64,000 nt of DNA from Marinimicrobium locisalis (GTDB taxonomy: Bacteria > Pseudomonadota > Gammaproteobacteria > Pseudomonadales > Cellvibrionaceae), in contig NZ_JBDLLG010000013.1 of the NCBI RefSeq assembly GCF_039822625.1, positions 1 through 64,000 of the forward strand, written 5' to 3'. The notes under the pieces were generated by a model. That model did no database searches, had not been told where the DNA came from, and saw only the letters and a program-made list of their open reading frames with translations. Position numbers and translations under genes: made by a program. Below are positions 7,241 to 16,939 of the stretch, in pieces. The stretch's first letter is position 1. The number at the start of each line of letters is the position of its first letter.

Positions 7241-9922
7241 ATGTCCGCACGTGACGCACAACCGAAAGCCATCCAGTTGAAGGACTATCGGCCGCCGGAA
7301 TACCTCATCGACCGGACCGAACTGCACTTCGACCTCAAAGACGACAAAACCCGCGTAACCAGCACCCTCAAAATGCGTCGCAACCCCGACGTCAGCGCCA
7401 GCGGGAAAGAACTGCCACTCAATGGCCAAGAAATCGACCTCGTCTCCGTCGCCGTGGACGGAAAAACTCTCGACAAAAACCAATACCGGCTCGACGACGA
7501 AACCCTCACGCTGCTCAACGTACCCGACGAATTCGAACTGACCACCGTCGGCGACATCGACCCCAAAAACAACACCTCCCTCGAAGGGCTCTACCAATCC
7601 AAAACCATGTACTGCACCCAGTGCGAAGCCGAAGGCTTTCGCAAAATAACCTGGTACCTGGATCGGCCCGACGTCATGAGTGAATTTTTCACCACCATCG
7701 TCGCAGACAAAAAACGCTTCCCCATACTGCTCTCCAACGGCAATCCCATCGAAGAGGGCGAAACCGATGACGGCCGCCACTTCGCCATTTGGCACGACCC
7801 CCACAAAAAACCGGCGTACCTGTTTGCCCTGGTAGCCGGTGACCTGGAGCAGATTGAAGACGCCTTTACCACCCAGTCTGGTCGAAAAGTCGCGCTGCGC
7901 ATTTTTGTCGAAGAGAAAGACCTGGATAAATGCGACCACGCCATGACCTCCCTGAAAAACGCCATGCGTTGGGACGAAGAAACCTACGGTCGTGAATACG
8001 ACCTGGACATCTTCATGATCGTCGCCGTGGACGACTTCAACATGGGCGCCATGGAGAACAAAGGCCTCAATATTTTTAACACGGCCTGCGTATTGGCGAA
8101 ACCTGAAACCACCACCGACGCCGGCTTTCAGCGGGTGGAAGGCGTGGTGGCCCACGAATACTTCCATAACTGGTCCGGCAACCGAGTCACTTGTCGGGAC
8201 TGGTTCCAACTGAGCTTGAAAGAAGGCTTTACCGTCTTTCGCGATGCCACCTTCTCGGCGGATATGGGCTCGCCCACCGTTAAGCGGGTGGAAGACGTCT
8301 CCGTCCTCAGAACCATGCAGTTCGCCGAAGACGCGGGCCCCATGGCGCACCCCATTCGGCCCGATTCCTACATTGAAATCGGCAACTTCTACACCCTGAC
8401 CATTTACGAAAAAGGGCACGAAGTGGTGCGCATGCTGCGCAACCTGTTGGGGTGGGAGCTATTCCGCAAAGGCACCGACCTCTACTTCGAACGTCACGAC
8501 GGCCAAGCCGTAACCACCGAAGATTTTGTGGCCGCGATGGAAGACGTCTCCGGTCGAGACCTGAGCCAGTTCAAGCGCTGGTACTCCCAGGCCGGTACGC
8601 CTCGATTGACCGTCACCGACCAGTGGGACGAAGAGGCCGGGGAGTACCGCCTGACCATTGCCCAAAGCTGCCCGCCGACACCTGAAAACCAGCACAAGCA
8701 GCCCTTCCATATTCCCGTTGCCATGGGGTTGTTGGGCAGTGCCGGTGCGCTGCCGTTGAAGCTCAAAGGCCAGGAGCTGGATCCGGAAACCAGTGATAAC
8801 ACCCATACCGTATTGGAGCTGACAGAGCCCGAACATACCTTTGTGTTTGAGCAGTTGCCGGAAAAACCTGTGCCCTCATTGCTTCGTGGCTTCTCCGCGC
8901 CCGTGAAGCTGGACTATGACTACGCCCGAGACGACCTGATGCGGTTGATGAGCGCCGACCCGGATGGCTTCTGCCGCTGGGATGCCAGCCAGCAGCTCGC
9001 CATGCAGGTAATTGATGATGTAATGACGGCCTACCACCGTGGTGAGGATTTGAATACGGTGGAAGTGGACGAGCGTTTAATCGAAGCCTACCGGCGGGTA
9101 CTGCAGGATGACTCGCTCGACAAGGCCATGGTGGCGCTCATGCTCACCTTGCCTTCGGAGGCCTACCTAAGCGAACAGGCCGAAAAAATCGAGGTCGAGG
9201 CGATCCATTACAGCCGTGCGGCGGTCAAGCGGGTGCTGGCACGCTCGTTGAAAGAGGAAATGCGGGATATTTACACCCGGTACAACCACGGCAAAACCTA
9301 CCGTCCGACCGCCGATGATATTGCCGAGCGCAGCTTGAAGAATGTCGCGCTTAGCTACTTGATGGACCTGAACGACGCCGAATGGCTGAAAGCCAGCGAA
9401 GCGCAATACCGTGCGGCCAACAATATGACCGACACCCTGGCGGCGCTGAAAGAGCTGGTAAACAGCGAAGCCGAGGGCGCCGATGCGGTGCGCCAGCGAG
9501 TGCTTGAAGAGTTCTATCAGCAGTGGAAGGGTGAGCCGCTGGTGGTGGATCAGTGGCTGCGGGTTCAGGCCACCAGCACCCAGCCCAACACCCTGACGCG
9601 GGTGCGCGAGCTGGAAAAACACGCGGCTTTCGAACCCAACAACCCGAACAAAATTCGGGCACTGGTGGGCGCCTTCACCAACGCCAACCCCATCAATTTC
9701 CATATTGCCAGTGGGGAAGGGTACGGCTTCTTGGCCGAGCAGGTATTGCGTTTGAACCACACCAACCCGCAAATCGCCGCCCGGCTATTAACGCCGCTCA
9801 CACGCTGGCGCCGCTACCCGGAGAACCTGGGCAACGCCATGAAAGCGGAATTGGAGCGGATTAAAGCCGAGCCGAAGCTCTCAAAGGATGTGTATGAGGT
9901 AGTGAGCAAGAGTTTGGTTTAG
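7241..9922 (+). CDS. pepN: Aminopeptidase N
   Basis: This M1-family zinc aminopeptidase removes N-terminal residues from peptides in the cytoplasm. I chose ATG 7241 behind TTGGAG, giving 893 residues against about 870 in E. coli. A longer frame open from 6962 only reads through palindrome C. The exopeptidase motif GAMENKGLN lies near residue 269. The zinc site HEYFHNW starts near 305, with the distal Glu ligand in SLKEGFTVFRD about 20 residues on. The long C-terminal helical domain typical of gammaproteobacterial PepN is present to the end. Confidence 0.96.
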   Translation: MSARDAQPKAIQLKDYRPPEYLIDRTELHFDLKDDKTRVTSTLKMRRNPDVSASGKELPLNGQEIDLVSVAVDGKTLDKNQYRLDDETLTLLNVPDEFELTTVGDIDPKNNTSLEGLYQSKTMYCTQCEAEGFRKITWYLDRPDVMSEFFTTIVADKKRFPILLSNGNPIEEGETDDGRHFAIWHDPHKKPAYLFALVAGDLEQIEDAFTTQSGRKVALRIFVEEKDLDKCDHAMTSLKNAMRWDEETYGREYDLDIFMIVAVDDFNMGAMENKGLNIFNTACVLAKPETTTDAGFQRVEGVVAHEYFHNWSGNRVTCRDWFQLSLKEGFTVFRDATFSADMGSPTVKRVEDVSVLRTMQFAEDAGPMAHPIRPDSYIEIGNFYTLTIYEKGHEVVRMLRNLLGWELFRKGTDLYFERHDGQAVTTEDFVAAMEDVSGRDLSQFKRWYSQAGTPRLTVTDQWDEEAGEYRLTIAQSCPPTPENQHKQPFHIPVAMGLLGSAGALPLKLKGQELDPETSDNTHTVLELTEPEHTFVFEQLPEKPVPSLLRGFSAPVKLDYDYARDDLMRLMSADPDGFCRWDASQQLAMQVIDDVMTAYHRGEDLNTVEVDERLIEAYRRVLQDDSLDKAMVALMLTLPSEAYLSEQAEKIEVEAIHYSRAAVKRVLARSLKEEMRDIYTRYNHGKTYRPTADDIAERSLKNVALSYLMDLNDAEWLKASEAQYRAANNMTDTLAALKELVNSEAEGADAVRQRVLEEFYQQWKGEPLVVDQWLRVQATSTQPNTLTRVRELEKHAAFEPNNPNKIRALVGAFTNANPINFHIASGEGYGFLAEQVLRLNHTNPQIAARLLTPLTRWRRYPENLGNAMKAELERIKAEPKLSKDVYEVVSKSLV

Positions 9923-9946
9923 GGTGCAAGCATTAGGGTTTTTTTT

Positions 9947-10022
9947 GGTAGGTGGCGCTGCGCTTACCTACCCTACGCGGTTAGAAAGATGTGTAGGGTA
10001 GGTAAGCGCAGCGCCACCTACC
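9947..10022. repeat. REP-like inverted pair, possible bidirectional terminator
   Basis: Perfect 30-nt arms 9947-9976 and 9993-10022 (GGTAGGTGGCGCTGCGCTTA...) flank a 16-nt loop. Each arm can also fold alone through GGTAGG/CCTACC. A run of T precedes the left arm, which is a usable terminator signal in the opposite direction. It lies between the converging ends of pepN and lpxH. Confidence 0.85.
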
Positions 10023-10044
10023 AAATAACTGAAGGCTTACTCCC

Positions 10045-10767
10045 TCACAACTTCCAAGACTCCAAATTCAACACTCCCGGCGCGGCCACCAAACACCACC
10101 CCCGGTCGTGCCAATCACCCAACACGATTCGCTCTGCCGGTTCGCCTTTCAGCTCCATTGGATGGCGGGCAGGGCGGTGGGTGTGGCCATGAATCAACAG
10201 CGGCGTGCCTTCCTTGCGCATTGCCTTTTCCACTTCTTCGGGCGTGACATCCATGATGTCCTGCGCCTTATTGCTGTTCATGCTCTGGCTTTGCTCGCGC
10301 AGTTTTCGAGCCAGATCCCGACGCTCTTCCAGGGGCAGGGCGAGCACTTCAGACTGCCATTGGACGGTGCGCACTTTGCGTCGGAACGCCATGTATTCCA
10401 TATCCCGGGTACACAGACTGTCGCCATGCATCAGCAGGGCCGGGCGTCCGTATAGATTAATCACACTCGGGTCGGGTAGTAGTTCGGCACCCGCGGCACG
10501 GGTAAAGTCCTGCCCGATCAGGAAGTCTCGATTACCGTGCATCAGGTACAGGCGGGTGCCTTGGTCGGAAAGGGAGCGAAGCGCCTGGGTCACTTCCCGT
10601 GACAGGTCGCTGTCATCGTCATCGCCAATCCAGGCGTCAAAAAAATCACCTAAAATATACAGCGCCTCGGCCGTCCGGGCCCGGTCTCTTAGAAACCGAA
10701 AAAAACCCTCTGTGACCTGGGGTTGGCGCTCACTTAAGTGCAAATCGGCTACAAACAACCTCGTCAT
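10045..10767 (-). CDS. lpxH: UDP-2,3-diacylglucosamine pyrophosphatase LpxH
   Basis: This enzyme hydrolyses UDP-2,3-diacylglucosamine to lipid X in lipid A synthesis at the inner membrane face. The 240-residue size is normal. Metal ligands are visible: Asp8 and His10 in FVADLHL, Asp41 in LGDFFDAWIGDD, Asn79 in HGNRDFL, and later HGDSLC and HGHTHRP. It starts 8 bases after the ppiB stop, so ppiB-lpxH form an operon, a common order in gammaproteobacteria. Confidence 0.96.
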   Translation of the reverse strand: MTRLFVADLHLSERQPQVTEGFFRFLRDRARTAEALYILGDFFDAWIGDDDDSDLSREVTQALRSLSDQGTRLYLMHGNRDFLIGQDFTRAAGAELLPDPSVINLYGRPALLMHGDSLCTRDMEYMAFRRKVRTVQWQSEVLALPLEERRDLARKLREQSQSMNSNKAQDIMDVTPEEVEKAMRKEGTPLLIHGHTHRPARHPMELKGEPAERIVLGDWHDRGWCLVAAPGVLNLESWKL

Positions 10768-10775
10768 AGGAGTGC

Positions 10776-11285
10776 TTACTCGCTGACCGTAACCTTTTCG
10801 ATCATAACCGGCTCTACCGGCACATCCTGGTGGCCCGCCTTACTGCCGGTTTCGACCGCCTTGATTTTATTCACGGTATCCATGCCTTCAGAGACCTTGC
10901 CGAACACGCAATAGCCCCAGCCCTGCATACTCTTGTCGCGGTGGTTCAAGAAGCTGTTGTCCTGAACGTTAATAAAGAACTGGGAAGAGGCACTGTGCGG
11001 GTCGCTGGTGCGGGCCATCGCCACGCTACCGACCACGTTACCCAAGCCGTTATCAGCTTCGTTTTCAATGGGCGCGCGGGCGGCCTTTTGCTGCATGTCC
11101 TCGGTCATACCGCCACCCTGAATCATAAAGTTACCGATAACACGATGAAAAATCGTGCCATCAAAAAAGCCGTCCTGCGCATACTGGGCAAAGTTAGCGG
11201 CGGTTTTCGGCGCTTTCTCATGGTTCAGGTCGATGGTGATGTCGCCGTAGTTGGTGTGGAGAGTAACCTTGGATGCTGTACTCAT
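10776..11285 (-). CDS. ppiB: Cyclophilin-type peptidyl-prolyl isomerase B
   Basis: This cytoplasmic cyclophilin speeds cis-trans isomerisation of proline bonds. The protein starts VTLHTNYGDITIDL after a short head and contains the family motifs FHRVIGNFMIQGGG, the Asn-rich FINVQDN and the GYCVFGKV active-site region. I chose the ATG at 11285 (169 residues, close to the usual 164). An ATG four codons earlier at 11297 is also possible; neither has a strong ribosome binding site. It is followed at once by lpxH. Confidence 0.94.
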   Translation of the reverse strand: MSTASKVTLHTNYGDITIDLNHEKAPKTAANFAQYAQDGFFDGTIFHRVIGNFMIQGGGMTEDMQQKAARAPIENEADNGLGNVVGSVAMARTSDPHSASSQFFINVQDNSFLNHRDKSMQGWGYCVFGKVSEGMDTVNKIKAVETGSKAGHQDVPVEPVMIEKVTVSE

Positions 11286-11343
11286 GATTTGTCCCATAGC
11301 AGAGTGTTAAATGAAAGGGCGAAATCTTAACACAGTTCAGCGC

Positions 11344-12036
11344 TCAGTCGGGTTGGTTCAGCAGTTGGGCGGACGCCTTCAAACCGGCAAGCTGAATGTC
11401 CAGAATCTGGCGTATGACTTGCTCCTGGCGGCTGTGTGGATGAAAGCTCGAGAAATCCTCCGGCCATTTCTCGCAGTGAACCGCCCCTTCCACGGCACCC
11501 GAGCGCACTAGGGTGCTGATGCCGTGGACCAGCGCCCAAGCGCTGAAGGAAGCCACAGCCGCCTGAGCAGCATTGAGCTGGACGCCTTCTTCCTTGAGCA
11601 TGTCTATAAGCGTGTCGCGCAGTAGCCGTTCGCTACCAACGCCTTCCTGTAACTGCTCTGGGGTGACTCGCGAGAAATCCGGTGTCCAGAAAAACATGGC
11701 ATCGAACAGGTGCGGGCGCTCGCGCGCAAACTGCATGTACGCCAGCCCCAGGGCGCGGACCCGGTCTTCCCCGCCCGCGGTGGCCGGCAGTGCTTCCAGC
11801 TCGTGCTCCAGGGTTTCTCGCAATACCTTGAACCCCCCAGTGTGCAGGGCGATCAACAGTTCGGTTTTATCGGCGAAGTGGCCATATACCGCCGTGGGGC
11901 TCACCCCGACGGACTTAGCCAGCCCTCGCAGGCTAAGCTTCTCAAGGCCCTCGGCTTCCAGGGTTTCCAGCGCCGAGTCCAGCAGGGCCTGGCGCAGATT
12001 GCCGTGGTGGTAGGGCTGTTTGTGCGATGGTGCCAT
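11344..12036 (-). CDS. TetR/AcrR family transcriptional regulator
   Basis: The N-terminal helix-turn-helix domain (about residues 14-60) reads LLDSALETLEAEG...LSLRGLAKSVGVSPTAVYGHFADKTELL, typical of TetR repressors. A C-terminal ligand domain follows. It sits directly behind an outer-membrane protein, LolA-like protein and RND transporter gene set on the same strand, and probably represses that set. A palindrome GTAAA-G-TTTAC in the promoter of the transporter gene is a candidate operator. The ligand is unknown. Confidence 0.88.
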   Translation of the reverse strand: MAPSHKQPYHHGNLRQALLDSALETLEAEGLEKLSLRGLAKSVGVSPTAVYGHFADKTELLIALHTGGFKVLRETLEHELEALPATAGGEDRVRALGLAYMQFARERPHLFDAMFFWTPDFSRVTPEQLQEGVGSERLLRDTLIDMLKEEGVQLNAAQAAVASFSAWALVHGISTLVRSGAVEGAVHCEKWPEDFSSFHPHSRQEQVIRQILDIQLAGLKASAQLLNQPD

Positions 12037-12076
12037 GGGCCGCTCCGCTCGTGCATTGGCGGATTAGTTTACCAAA

Positions 12077-12098
12077 CTCCCATGCTCTTGCATGGGAG
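12077..12098 (-). terminator. Weak hairpin behind the transporter operon
   Basis: CTCCCATG (12077-12084) and CATGGGAG (12091-12098) form an 8-bp stem with a 6-nt loop. Read on the minus strand it is followed by TTTGGT, only a short T stretch. It could terminate the transporter operon. Because it also lies just upstream of the tetR start, it may instead be an operator palindrome. Confidence 0.4.
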
Positions 12099-12179
12099 GG
12101 TCACTTTCTTTTGTTTAGTCGTGTTCCGCTGACTGGTAGTAGGCGGCCCTTATTCGTCTACCAGCATGGCAATGCACGG

Positions 12180-13514
12180 CTAGAGATTCCACTGAAAGGT
12201 AAACAGTAGCGCATCATTGTGGCGGTAGGGGTATAACGTGTCGCTTTCTCCTGTGGCTGAGTATTCCACCACCGAGAGGCCGGCGCTGAAGCGGTCTGAA
12301 AAGGTCCAGTCGGCGGACAGTCGCCATACGCGGCCTTCACCGCCGGGCAGTCGCACGAACTGGCCGTTTAACAACAGACGTTCGTTCATCAGGTGGTAGC
12401 GCGCCCGCACGCTGGCACCGGTCTGCCATTGCGACTCGGCCAGCCGGGGGCTGTGGTCCTCGGTATAGACCTGGCTTAGTTCGGCGGTCACGGTCAGATT
12501 GTGAATGCCGGCGTACTCGGCCGAGACCATCGCCCGCCACTGATCGTGCTTGGGCCAGGGGCCGGCCGCATTGTCGGGCCTCAGGCGAACGTCCCGGTGC
12601 CACGCCTGCTCGGTGCGAAACAGCCAGACGCCCTCGGTGGCCTGCAGGGCCACGCCCGCGACCTGTTGGCTCCAGGGCTCCAGGTTCACCACTGGCTGAC
12701 CATCAACCATGCCCTGAGAGGCGGGGTAGCGGTCAAAGCTGTTCACCTCGGCCAGCAGCCACTGCATGTCCCAGCCGGGTTGGCGGGTCTGCCAGCGCAC
12801 GGCCCAGCCGGTGGTGTCTTGGAGTCTCTTCAAAACTGGGGTTGGAGTATCTTCCGAGCGCCACGCCAGGTAGGGGTCGAATTCTTCCCCGGCGGCGGGC
12901 AACCGGTCCGGGGGAGTATTCGGCAGCAACACCAAATCCAGCTCGCCGCGCCAGGTAGCACACACCACCGGCACGGGCTGGCGCAGGTTGTCCAGATCCT
13001 CTTGGCCGGGCCAACGCTGGTCCCGGCGGGCGAGCACATCGGTGACGCGCAAGCTTTCCGCTTCGCCCCAGGCCAGGGTCTGGTAGCCCCCCAGGAGCCA
13101 CCAGTCTCCAGCCTGCCAGGAGAGGTAGCTGTCCGATATTTCCGCCCGCCACTGCCGTTCATCTTCCTGTTTGGGCGAAAAGTCGTACCCTGACCAGAGC
13201 CCGGCCCGTTCCATACCCGGCAACCAGTCCTGGATCAGCGACCCGGAAAGGCGCAGTTGCCAGGGGCCGCTTTTCCAGTCCAGCAACCCGTACAACTCGC
13301 TTTCCACCCGGGTCAGCTCCGCGTCGTTCCGCGCGGCGGGAAGGGCGGGTGTGTGATAACCGTAGCCGACGGTCTGCTTCAGCCAGGCCCGGTGAGTCCA
13401 GGGGGACTCTTCCTCGATCGGTTCGGCCGCCGCGTCGGTTTCCACCGCGCCGAAAAAGTTCTCGGCGTGAACCGGTAGGGCAAGAATAAGGGCCAGAATG
13501 CAAACGTACTTCAT
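12180..13514 (-). CDS. Outer-membrane beta-barrel-like protein of an RND transporter operon
   Basis: The start ATG 13514 (behind GGAGA) gives a clear signal peptide, MKYVCILALILALPVHA. The 444-residue product has alternating polar and hydrophobic strands and ends in an aromatic-rich strand, LLFTFQWNL, as outer-membrane barrels do. I recognise no precise family; it resembles DUF1302-like exporters in style. It follows the LolA-like gene after 53 bases. A three-gene set of RND pump, periplasmic LolA-like carrier and outer-membrane protein suggests export of a lipid-like molecule, which is inference from context. Confidence 0.75.
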   Translation of the reverse strand: MKYVCILALILALPVHAENFFGAVETDAAAEPIEEESPWTHRAWLKQTVGYGYHTPALPAARNDAELTRVESELYGLLDWKSGPWQLRLSGSLIQDWLPGMERAGLWSGYDFSPKQEDERQWRAEISDSYLSWQAGDWWLLGGYQTLAWGEAESLRVTDVLARRDQRWPGQEDLDNLRQPVPVVCATWRGELDLVLLPNTPPDRLPAAGEEFDPYLAWRSEDTPTPVLKRLQDTTGWAVRWQTRQPGWDMQWLLAEVNSFDRYPASQGMVDGQPVVNLEPWSQQVAGVALQATEGVWLFRTEQAWHRDVRLRPDNAAGPWPKHDQWRAMVSAEYAGIHNLTVTAELSQVYTEDHSPRLAESQWQTGASVRARYHLMNERLLLNGQFVRLPGGEGRVWRLSADWTFSDRFSAGLSVVEYSATGESDTLYPYRHNDALLFTFQWNL

Positions 13515-13567
13515 TGCCAAGCGTCTCCAATGAGGGAAGTTGGGCTGTGGCGCATCCGCCACCATCG

Positions 13568-14380
13568 TTATAGCCCCCGCTGCATGGTTTGAGTGGTGAA
13601 CAGATCCTCATCGGTATTTTCGTTATACACCACCTCGGCAAAATCAAACACGCTGGCATGCTCCTTTTTTCCGTTGCGCGTGGTCACCATCTGCAGGCGC
13701 ATGGGGGTCCAAATACCCTCAATTTCTTCCAGTTCGGTGGCGCTGAAGTACTTAACGCGGTTCCCTTTGGTGACCCAGATTTTTCCTTGCACCTGAACAA
13801 AATTATCTTTTCGAATCCACAGGTGAGACTTTTCGTAGCCGGTCTCGTCTTTCACTTTCTCGGCGAACTCGGGCTTGGGAGTGGACTCGATCAACCAAGC
13901 GGGCTCGCCGTCGACCTCCGCGTTTTCCTCAAGCATTTCGTACTGGTACCAGTCGATGGTTACCCCGTTGATATCCGAGTAGGTAAAGTCACTGCCCATA
14001 AACGCCCCGGAACGATCCCCCGAGGCCACCCGCCGAACCTGTTTAAGGGCGGGCAGGTAAAGCCAGGAATCGTCATCGCGGCCGTCTTCGTAATCGTGGT
14101 TCAAGTAGCTCGTTCCCGCTACATCCGCCGGCGAACGGAAGAACAGAATGGACTTATCCACGTCACCTTGCTCAAGCGAAAACATCTGCAGGTCCCGCAC
14201 GCGTTCACGTCCCTTCTCGTCGATCAAAATCAGCTTGGCCTCGGAGCGGGAGGAGTCGCCGGTATAACGTTCGTCCATTCGGTCGATGATGTCACGGGCG
14301 TTCAGGTCCTCCGCCAGAGCGGGCAGGGAGGGCGCAAACAACAGCATGACAAAGGGCAACAATCGTTTAGAATTGATCAT
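13568..14380 (-). CDS. Outer membrane lipoprotein-sorting (LolA-like) protein
   Basis: The 270-residue exported protein has a signal peptide (INSKRLLPFVMLLFAPSLPALA). Its body matches the LolA_like family found beside RND transporters: DIIDRMDERYTGD near the start, then IDEKGRERVRDLQMFS, LYLPALKQVRRV and GSDFTYSDING. Such proteins have the LolA fold that binds a lipid in the periplasm. The start overlaps the RND gene stop by 4 bases (ATGA), so translation is coupled. It is not LolA of the lipoprotein pathway itself, which is smaller and elsewhere. Confidence 0.85.
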   Translation of the reverse strand: MINSKRLLPFVMLLFAPSLPALAEDLNARDIIDRMDERYTGDSSRSEAKLILIDEKGRERVRDLQMFSLEQGDVDKSILFFRSPADVAGTSYLNHDYEDGRDDDSWLYLPALKQVRRVASGDRSGAFMGSDFTYSDINGVTIDWYQYEMLEENAEVDGEPAWLIESTPKPEFAEKVKDETGYEKSHLWIRKDNFVQVQGKIWVTKGNRVKYFSATELEEIEGIWTPMRLQMVTTRNGKKEHASVFDFAEVVYNENTDEDLFTTQTMQRGL

Positions 14381-16728
14381 GAACGGTTAACCTCCGGGGT
14401 AGTAAGTGGATGCTCGGAAAGCGGGCCTTCGGCCCGCCGGCCGTCAACCCAGTAGAGCAGGGCGGGCAGGAAGATCAGGTCACCCACCAGGGCCAGCGCC
14501 ATGATGGTGGCGGCGAACAAGCCCGTGTAAATGTAGGGGATAAAGGAGCCCAGCAGCATGACGCTGAAGCCGCTGACCAACACCAGCGAGGTAAAAATAA
14601 CGGCGCGGCCGGACTCCGTCATCGCTCGGGTAATGGCCTCGTGGGTAGAGCTGCCGTGGCGCCGTGCCAGCAGGTAGCGGTTCATAACGTGGATGGCATC
14701 ATCCACGGCGATACCCATGGTCATGGCGCCGACAATCATCGTGCCCAGGTTCAGATGAATGTCCAACAGCACCAGCAAGGCGCCGGTCATCAGAATTGGG
14801 ACGATACTCGGTATTAGGGCGATCAGCCCGTATTTGATTGAGCGGAACAGCAGTATAAAACTAATGCCGATGATGCCCAGCGCGATCAAGAAGGAGCGAG
14901 CCATGCCCTGGTTTATATAGGCATCCTGAGCGTTATACATTACCAAGCTGCCGGTCATATCCACGGACATTTCAGGGTAATGCTGGGCCAGATGCTGTTC
15001 GACCCGCTCAAGTAACTGGTCGGTTTGGCTCGCGGGCATATTTTGAATGGGCACCGATACCCGCAGGTAACGTTCGTAAAAATCCTTCATATCCGTGAGA
15101 TCTTCATCCGCGCCGGTGTTGTCGTACAACAGAAGAAACTGAGCGGCCATGGGGCGGGTGTCTGGCAACTGGTGCCACTGGGGGTCCTCGTAATGCAGGG
15201 ACTGATTGATTTCCTTGTGGAAGTCAATCAGTGAGTTGACCGCTCCGGTTTCCGGCTGCGCTTCGAGCCAGCTCTGCAATTGTTCTACCCTTTGCAAAAA
15301 AGCCGGCTCGTGAATGCCGCCTTCTTCCCCGCTGTCGATCACAAAATCAATGTTTTGAATGCCGTTGTAGGTTTGGTCAAAATACTCCAAGTCCGCGCGG
15401 GTGGGGTTGTCTTCCTTGAAATAGGTGATGAAATTGGAGTCTACCGTCAGTTGGGGAATCAACGCGAGGCTCAAGGCGAGCAATGCCGCGCCGGCCAGCG
15501 TCAGTGGGCGGGACCAGCGCCGGGTGAAGGCGGGCACCGCGAGCGTTAAACGGGCAATCATTCCCCTGTCGACAACGCGCTGAGTACGCGGAGAGAATGC
15601 TGAGACAAACGAGAGAAGCGCGGGTAGCAATGTCATGGCCAGAAAGAAAAGCGTCATTGCGCCAATGGCCCCGAGCCAGGCGAACTGGCGCACTGGTACC
15701 AACTCGGTGACGCCCAGCGCCAAAAAGCCCGCCGCCGTCGTCAGTGCGGTGTAAAAGGCCGGTGTCCAGAGGTGTTCAACGGCGGCCGCCGCCGCGGCTT
15801 TGGGGCTCAGCTCACGGGCTCGAAAGTGATAGAACTCCACCAGTACGTGAACGGAAATGCCGATACCGATGATGATCAACGCCGGCACCAGAGCGGATTC
15901 CACTACCGAGTGGGGCCAGCCGAGCAGTCCCTGTAACCCACTGACCCAAAGGATGCCGGTGCCGATCACCGCCCAGGGCATCAACACGCCGGCCATGGAC
16001 CGGAAGCTAATGAACAGAATAACCAGCATGATTCCCGCCATGGTGGGATGAATCCAGCGCTGGTCCCGCTTGGTCAGTACTTCAAACTGCTCGGTAAATA
16101 CCGGCTGTCCGCTCAAGCGAAGAGGGTGGCCCTGCTCGGCAAATTGCTCCTGTTCAATAAAGCCGCGCACGGCGGCCATCAGGCTCATCTTGTTGTCGCT
16201 TTTTCCGGGCTGGTAGTCGACCCGGGCGACCACGCGCGTGTGCTGGAGGTCATCGGTAATCAGCGAGCCGATCGCCATGGCCTCGCCGCCGATACGCTCC
16301 CGTGCCTCGGCAATGGCGTTGGGGTCTTGTCGGTCTTCAATTAAATCATCCGTGGCCAACACGGGACCTTCAGCGTGGGTGTATTCGTACTTGGTGAGCG
16401 AGCGGACCTGGGTGACTTCGGGGCGGTTTTGGAGAAATTGCGTCAGGCGCTCAATGACGGAGAGGGTCTCCGCATTGAAGACATCGGTATGGGTATCGGG
16501 GGCTTGTACACCGATGGAGAGGTACTCCACGTCGCCAAAACGCTCCAGTAATTCATTGAAGGCAGCGAGGTTGGGGTCGCCTTCCACAAAATAGCTTTCA
16601 TTGGAGTTGTTGTAGCCGATGTTCTGGGCGGCGACGAGTGCCAAACCGGCCACCGCCATCGACAGGGCGAGCACCAGCCAGCGGTGGCGCACGACCCCCA
16701 GGGCCCATAAGTGAATAAAATGCTTCAT
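14377..16728 (-). CDS. RND superfamily (MMPL-type) inner-membrane transporter
   Basis: The 783-residue protein has the twofold RND layout: one N-terminal helix, a large periplasmic domain (about residues 40-220), five helices, then the same again. The two transmembrane bundles lie near 225-380 and 620-760. Motifs include GIGISVHVLVEFYHF in the first half and GIAVDDAIHVMNRY in the second; the acidic residue of the latter is the expected proton relay. It belongs to the hydrophobe/lipid-exporting branch rather than the AcrB drug pumps. It leads an operon with the LolA-like and outer-membrane genes, with a TetR gene behind. Confidence 0.9.
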   Translation of the reverse strand: MKHFIHLWALGVVRHRWLVLALSMAVAGLALVAAQNIGYNNSNESYFVEGDPNLAAFNELLERFGDVEYLSIGVQAPDTHTDVFNAETLSVIERLTQFLQNRPEVTQVRSLTKYEYTHAEGPVLATDDLIEDRQDPNAIAEARERIGGEAMAIGSLITDDLQHTRVVARVDYQPGKSDNKMSLMAAVRGFIEQEQFAEQGHPLRLSGQPVFTEQFEVLTKRDQRWIHPTMAGIMLVILFISFRSMAGVLMPWAVIGTGILWVSGLQGLLGWPHSVVESALVPALIIIGIGISVHVLVEFYHFRARELSPKAAAAAAVEHLWTPAFYTALTTAAGFLALGVTELVPVRQFAWLGAIGAMTLFFLAMTLLPALLSFVSAFSPRTQRVVDRGMIARLTLAVPAFTRRWSRPLTLAGAALLALSLALIPQLTVDSNFITYFKEDNPTRADLEYFDQTYNGIQNIDFVIDSGEEGGIHEPAFLQRVEQLQSWLEAQPETGAVNSLIDFHKEINQSLHYEDPQWHQLPDTRPMAAQFLLLYDNTGADEDLTDMKDFYERYLRVSVPIQNMPASQTDQLLERVEQHLAQHYPEMSVDMTGSLVMYNAQDAYINQGMARSFLIALGIIGISFILLFRSIKYGLIALIPSIVPILMTGALLVLLDIHLNLGTMIVGAMTMGIAVDDAIHVMNRYLLARRHGSSTHEAITRAMTESGRAVIFTSLVLVSGFSVMLLGSFIPYIYTGLFAATIMALALVGDLIFLPALLYWVDGRRAEGPLSEHPLTTPEVNRS

Positions 16729-16764
16729 GAGGAATCTCCTTTCGTGAGAAAAGCAATATTAACA

Positions 16765-16788
16765 GTGTAAAGTTTACGGTGTAAAGTT
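16765..16788 (-). promoter_or_regulatory. Candidate TetR operator before the RND transporter operon
   Basis: GTGTAAAGTT occurs twice (16765-16774 and 16779-16788). The first overlaps a perfect palindrome GTAAA-G-TTTAC (16767-16777). The site lies about 40-60 bp upstream of the transporter start and suits a TetR dimer pair. Binding by the TetR gene at 11344 is inferred. Confidence 0.5.
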
Positions 16789-16939
16789 CGCATTTTATGT
16801 TTGCCCCCTTCCGTCTAGTTTTCCCCTGGCCGGGATCGGTCACCGGGGGGTGGAAGAGTGTTAAACTGCGTCGCAATTGAAATCTGCACCTTCCGGTAAC
16901 TGGAAGGTCAAGTGAAGTCCTATACAGAAGAGTTAATTC

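Noticed and set aside
7220..8419. Minus-strand frame of 399 codons opposite pepN
   Set aside because: Antisense shadow, rich in Val, Gly and Phe, with no motif; pepN on the plus strand is certain.
12501..13193. Plus-strand frame of 230 codons
   Set aside because: It is the antisense shadow of the outer-membrane protein gene at 12180-13514, with low-complexity composition typical of GC-rich DNA.
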